Source: Bacteroidaceae bacterium
GTDB taxonomy: Bacteria; Bacteroidota; Bacteroidia; Bacteroidales; Bacteroidaceae
Direction of reading: 5' to 3'
DNA: 36,922 nucleotides
Assembly (NCBI GenBank): GCA_017961145.1
Contig: JAGCXU010000135.1
Span: forward strand, 1-36,922
Shown here: in pieces, positions 34,230-36,922 of the stretch
Layout: every line of letters begins with the position of its first letter
Position numbering within the stretch: the stretch's first letter is position 1
The notes under the pieces: model-generated
The model's input: the letters and a program-made list of their open reading frames with translations, nothing else
Databases searched by the model: none
Told to the model about the DNA's origin: nothing
Program-made: the position numbers and the translations under genes

Positions 34230-35366
34230 TTATTGTATTTCCTTGCTGAAGCAGCGACGACGCTTATAGGTTGTCGGATTGAGCGCTTTCCATTGGGTAA
34301 GTACCTTGAGGTTGTCTTCCAGCATCGGCCCTGTCTCTGCACTACGGAATCCCTTTTCGTTGAAGACAGGGATGAGGTCTGCAAAGATGAGAGCGTTGAT
34401 GCCCAGCGCTTGCCATTCGGGATGGACGGCTATGAGGAGCAACTCTACTTCTTCCTCGTGCTTGAACTTGAGGGCGCGAAGCAAGTGATACCAACCTAGC
34501 GGAAGCATCTTTCCCTTTGACTTCTGGAGTGCTCTCGAGAGGTTTGGCATTGTGATGCTGCAGGCGATGAGGTTCCCATTTTCGTCCTCCACCATCGGTA
34601 ACATCTTGAGATCGAGCATCTTGATGTACTGCAAGACGAAAGCATCGGCTTCCTCGTCGGAATGAGGTGTATAGCCGAAGAGCTGACTGTAGGCTTCGTT
34701 GAGCAGTCGGAAGATTTTGCGTCCGTAGCCTTCTTTGAAGACTTCTCGAGGTGTGAGCTTCTTCACCTTTAGTCCGTACATCTCTTCCACGAGTTTCTGG
34801 ACGCGGGCAAAGCGGGCTGGAACTTCTTTCGGAATTTCTATTTTCACCTGAACCCAGTCCACTTCCTTGCCGTAGCCATGCTGAACCATATGCTTCGGAT
34901 AGTAGGCCGGATTGTAGATTGTGATGGCGGAACCCATCTTGTCGAAGTCCTCGATGAGCATTCCTTCCTTGTCGAAGTCTGAGATGCCGAGAGGGCCTTG
35001 CACGGAATCCATTCCTTTCGAGCGTCCCCAGTCCTCGACTGCTTTCAGGAGGGCTGCCGAGACATCTGTGTCGTCCACAAACTCGATCCAGCCGAAGCGG
35101 ACACACGAGCCCTTCCAGATTTCATTTGCCTTGCGGTTGATGATGCCGACGATGCGACCTACGGCTTCTCCTTTCTCGTCGTAAGCCACGAATGGAGCCA
35201 CTTCGCTATGCTGCAAACCTGGGTTGTGTTTAGGGTCGAACCAGTTTCGGACATCACCTTCCATATCAGGAACATAGCACGAATTGCCCTTGTAAATCTT
35301 CCAGGGAAGTTTCACAAAGTCATCCATTTGACGTTTTGTCTGAACGGCCTTAACGGTACATTTCAT
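34230..35366 (-). CDS. GNAT-like acyltransferase, first gene of the ACP operon
   Basis: Start at 35366 (MKCTVKAVQTKRQMDDFVKLPWKIYKG): the promoter box is at 35415-35422, so a start at 35417 is upstream of transcription. The 378-residue protein belongs to a Bacteroidota family of GNAT-fold proteins. VKLPWKIYKGNSCYVPDM opens it; VAYDEKGEAVGRIVGIINRKAN and LLIAVHPEWQALGINALIFADLI contain the GNAT-type AcCoA/acyl-binding strand and loop. It is not the OlsB/GlsB type. The C-terminus ends in a basic YKRRRCF segment. As first gene of an operon with ACP and ketoacyl synthase it may transfer an acyl chain to an amine. Substrate unknown. Confidence 0.75.
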   Translation of the reverse strand: MKCTVKAVQTKRQMDDFVKLPWKIYKGNSCYVPDMEGDVRNWFDPKHNPGLQHSEVAPFVAYDEKGEAVGRIVGIINRKANEIWKGSCVRFGWIEFVDDTDVSAALLKAVEDWGRSKGMDSVQGPLGISDFDKEGMLIEDFDKMGSAITIYNPAYYPKHMVQHGYGKEVDWVQVKIEIPKEVPARFARVQKLVEEMYGLKVKKLTPREVFKEGYGRKIFRLLNEAYSQLFGYTPHSDEEADAFVLQYIKMLDLKMLPMVEDENGNLIACSITMPNLSRALQKSKGKMLPLGWYHLLRALKFKHEEEVELLLIAVHPEWQALGINALIFADLIPVFNEKGFRSAETGPMLEDNLKVLTQWKALNPTTYKRRRCFSKEIQ

Positions 35367-35385
35367 ACTATTATTCCTTATATAC

Positions 35386-35422
35386 GTGCGCGCATAGTGC
35401 GCACTAATCGGCTGCAAAGGTA
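35386..35422 (-). promoter_or_regulatory. Promoter and 5'-end stem-loop of the ACP operon
   Basis: On the minus strand TACCTTTG (35415-35422) is followed about 10 bp later by GTGCGC-ACTATGC-GCGCAC (35386-35404), a hairpin at the very 5' end of the predicted mRNA. Such 5' stem-loops can protect mRNA from decay or affect translation; the start codon is at 35366. One promoter appears to serve the whole six-gene operon. Confidence 0.6.
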
Positions 35423-35475
35423 CAAATTTTTGGCCGAAATTGCACTATTTTGAACAATAAAAATGCTCCTTTGTT

Positions 35476-35504
35476 CTCTTTTTCGCAAGAGAAAAAGAGT
35501 TTTT
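35476..35504 (+). terminator. Hairpin with T-run in the 35367-35716 gap
   Basis: CTCTTTTTC (35476-35484), 6-nt loop, GAAAAAGAG (35491-35499), then TTTTT. It is terminator-shaped on the plus strand, but no plus-strand gene precedes it, so it may be incidental AT-rich structure. I see no gene in this 350-bp gap. Confidence 0.3.
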
Positions 35505-35594
35505 GGTCGTAAAAAGATGAAATAAAGGACACTGAAAAAGCAAATAACCTGCTAAGGAAGAAGATTCCAAAGCAGGTATTTGCAAAAGTTTGAC

Positions 35595-35716
35595 TAGTGT
35601 CGAAACAGGAGTTCGCGTGGGAAGATTCCAAACGTCACACGTGATAATTGCAAACGTCACGTTTGATAATCGCAATCGTCAAACGTGTAAATCGCCAACG
35701 TCACTAGCGACGTTTT
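35595..35716 (-). repeat. Dispersed 3'-end hairpin repeat, copy C
   Basis: Follows the DUF349 stop in the minus direction. It contains the palindrome CAAACGTGACGTTTG (minus strand) and several units resembling CGTGTGACGTTTG, related to copies A (461-535) and B (10455-10540). Confidence 0.6.
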
Positions 35717-36922
35717 CTAGTCTTCCGACATTTCCTCGTCGACGGCCCTAATCTTCTGAGCCAGAAGGTTGAGTTCGTCGCGAAGTTTCTCCACTTTCTT
35801 GTTCATCGCCTCAACAAGCGAGTTGCCCTTCTTGCTGCCAGCATTGAGGAAACCAATATTGTTCTCGTAGGTCTTGATCTCAGCCAGCATTCGTTCGTAG
35901 GCTCTTTGCATCTTCTGACGCTCATTGTCGAGCGAGTTCCCAGCATTCCCCACCTTTTCAGCAAGATTCTTGCGGAAGTTGTTCAGACGACGTTTTGCCT
36001 GGCTCACACCATAAGCGTCGTAGATCTTGTCGCAAAGTCCACGATACTCTTTATAGAGGGTTTCTTTGTCGCGGAAAGGAACGTGACCCACCTCGCTCCA
36101 TTGCTGCTGAAGCTCTTTTACCTTAGCGATAACGTTTTCTCCCTCAGTTTCAGCAAGTTCCTTAAGCTGGGCAATAATGCCAAGCTTCTGCTCCTTGTTG
36201 GCTTTTTCTTCGTTTCGGACATCGGCAGTAGCTAGCTGACGAGCCTCGAAGAAATGGTCGCAAGCAGCTGTGAAACGCTTCCAAAGGTCTTCGCTATACT
36301 TGCGAGGAACGGTTCCAATCTCTTTCCATTGCTTCTGCAGATTGATGAGAATATCGCCTGTAGAACGCCATTCTGTGCTCTCCATCAGGGATTCGGCTTT
36401 CTCCACGAGTTCCTTCTTCTTGGCTAGATTGCTGTTAAGTTCATCCTTGAGGCCTTTGAAGAAGGCATTCTTCTTCTCAAAGAAGGCGTCGCAACCTTGG
36501 CGGAAACGCTCGAAGATGGCTGTGTTCATCTTTTGAGGAGCAAAGCCTATCGTCTTCCACTCCGCTTGCAACTCTTTAATCTTCTGCGTGATACCATCCC
36601 AGTCGGCAAAGGTCTTGAGCCCTTCCGTCTCGAAAGCTTCGAGCTTCTCGCACAGAGCGGTCTTCTTCGTGAGGTTCTCTTCCTCGCGAGCCTTGAGGGC
36701 GTCGAAGTAAGCCTGATGTTTCTTATTGATAATGGTAGAGGCCTCCTTGAACTTTGCCCACACGTCTTCGCGGATTTCCTTAGCAACAGGACCAGTCTCC
36801 TTCCATTCCTGATGGAGGGTTTGCAACTGATTGAAAGCCTGCAGTATATCGGGGTTCTCGGCAAGAGCCTCAGCCTGCTGGATGAGACGCATCTTGGTCT
36901 CGAGGTTCTTCTTGAAGTCGTA
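35717..36922 (-). CDS. DUF349 domain protein, partial
   Basis: The frame stays open to the window edge (residues YDFKKNLETKMRLIQQAEAL precede an internal Met), so the N-terminal part is missing. About 400 residues are visible, made of at least four coiled-coil-like repeats of DUF349 with the motif (L)xxxWKE(I/T)GxVPRxxxExLWxxF: QEWKETGPVAKEIREDVWAKF, AEWKTIGFAPQKMNTAIFERF, KQWKEIGTVPRKYSEDLWKRF and QQWSEVGHVPFRDKETLYKEY. The C-terminus is an acidic coiled coil. DUF349 proteins are cytoplasmic and long; their role is unknown in Bacteroidetes. The hairpin repeat copy C follows the stop and may end transcription. Confidence 0.9.
   Translation of the reverse strand, partial: YDFKKNLETKMRLIQQAEALAENPDILQAFNQLQTLHQEWKETGPVAKEIREDVWAKFKEASTIINKKHQAYFDALKAREEENLTKKTALCEKLEAFETEGLKTFADWDGITQKIKELQAEWKTIGFAPQKMNTAIFERFRQGCDAFFEKKNAFFKGLKDELNSNLAKKKELVEKAESLMESTEWRSTGDILINLQKQWKEIGTVPRKYSEDLWKRFTAACDHFFEARQLATADVRNEEKANKEQKLGIIAQLKELAETEGENVIAKVKELQQQWSEVGHVPFRDKETLYKEYRGLCDKIYDAYGVSQAKRRLNNFRKNLAEKVGNAGNSLDNERQKMQRAYERMLAEIKTYENNIGFLNAGSKKGNSLVEAMNKKVEKLRDELNLLAQKIRAVDEEMSED

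Overview
The window looks like a chromosomal segment of a Bacteroidales bacterium, most likely Prevotellaceae-like. I see Bacteroidota-type promoters (TTTG, 19-20 bp, TAnnTTTG) in front of many genes, families largely confined to that phylum (DUF5686, DUF4833, HU_rel-type HU, the 32-residue smalltalk protein, FISUMP-type lipoproteins), and a sufBCDS order typical of it. Most genes have balanced base composition. A block at about 23.2-27.8 kb is clearly AT-rich.

Layout. (1) 1-417: 3' end of a GH88 unsaturated glucuronyl hydrolase. (2) 579-4007: a two-gene module (HIRAN-like protein, DUF3987-type P-loop protein) between near-identical 40-bp direct repeats, with a perfect 19-bp-arm hairpin in its upstream region. 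(3) 4156-10422: SUF iron-sulfur operon sufB-sulfatase-sufC-sufD-sufS, with an exported Ser-type sulfatase inside it. (4) 10617-12866, minus strand: pnp. (5) 13056-18546: a hemerythrin/LuxR fusion regulator divergent from an operon of outer-membrane barrel protein, imelysin lipoprotein and di-heme oxidoreductase. (6) 18642-19790: a thioredoxin-fold lipoprotein without its CxxC. (7) 19802-28218: an island bounded by perfect 72-bp inverted repeats. It holds a FISUMP-Ig-FISUMP lipoprotein, an HU / P5-like / smalltalk cassette studded with GC-rich repeats, and an AT-rich restriction-modification locus. (8) 28237-35366, minus strand: one operon of GNAT-like protein, ketoacyl synthase, acyl carrier protein, CrtI-like FAD oxidoreductase, DUF5686 protein and DUF4833 protein. 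(9) 35717-36922, minus strand: part of a DUF349 protein.

The most unusual system is the restriction-modification locus at 23.27-27.74 kb. A C-protein-like regulator, an unknown 138-aa protein, a protein with the signature motifs of the tRNA-guanine transglycosylase/DpdA superfamily, and a PD-(D/E)XK nuclease form one overlapping operon. Two beta-class DNA methyltransferases follow under their own promoter. The same 14-bp box lies twice upstream of the regulator promoter, which has a weak -33, and once on the start region of the consensus methyltransferase promoter. This predicts activation of restriction and repression of modification. A transglycosylase-like enzyme inside a compact two-methyltransferase system suggests base-exchange chemistry, or recognition of an exchanged base, in a phage-defence locus. 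That is inference from motifs.

Between the second methyltransferase and the right inverted repeat there is no protein gene. Two divergent promoters there each end at an intrinsic terminator and look like small RNA genes. Functions given here rest on motifs and family knowledge; no database search was possible.
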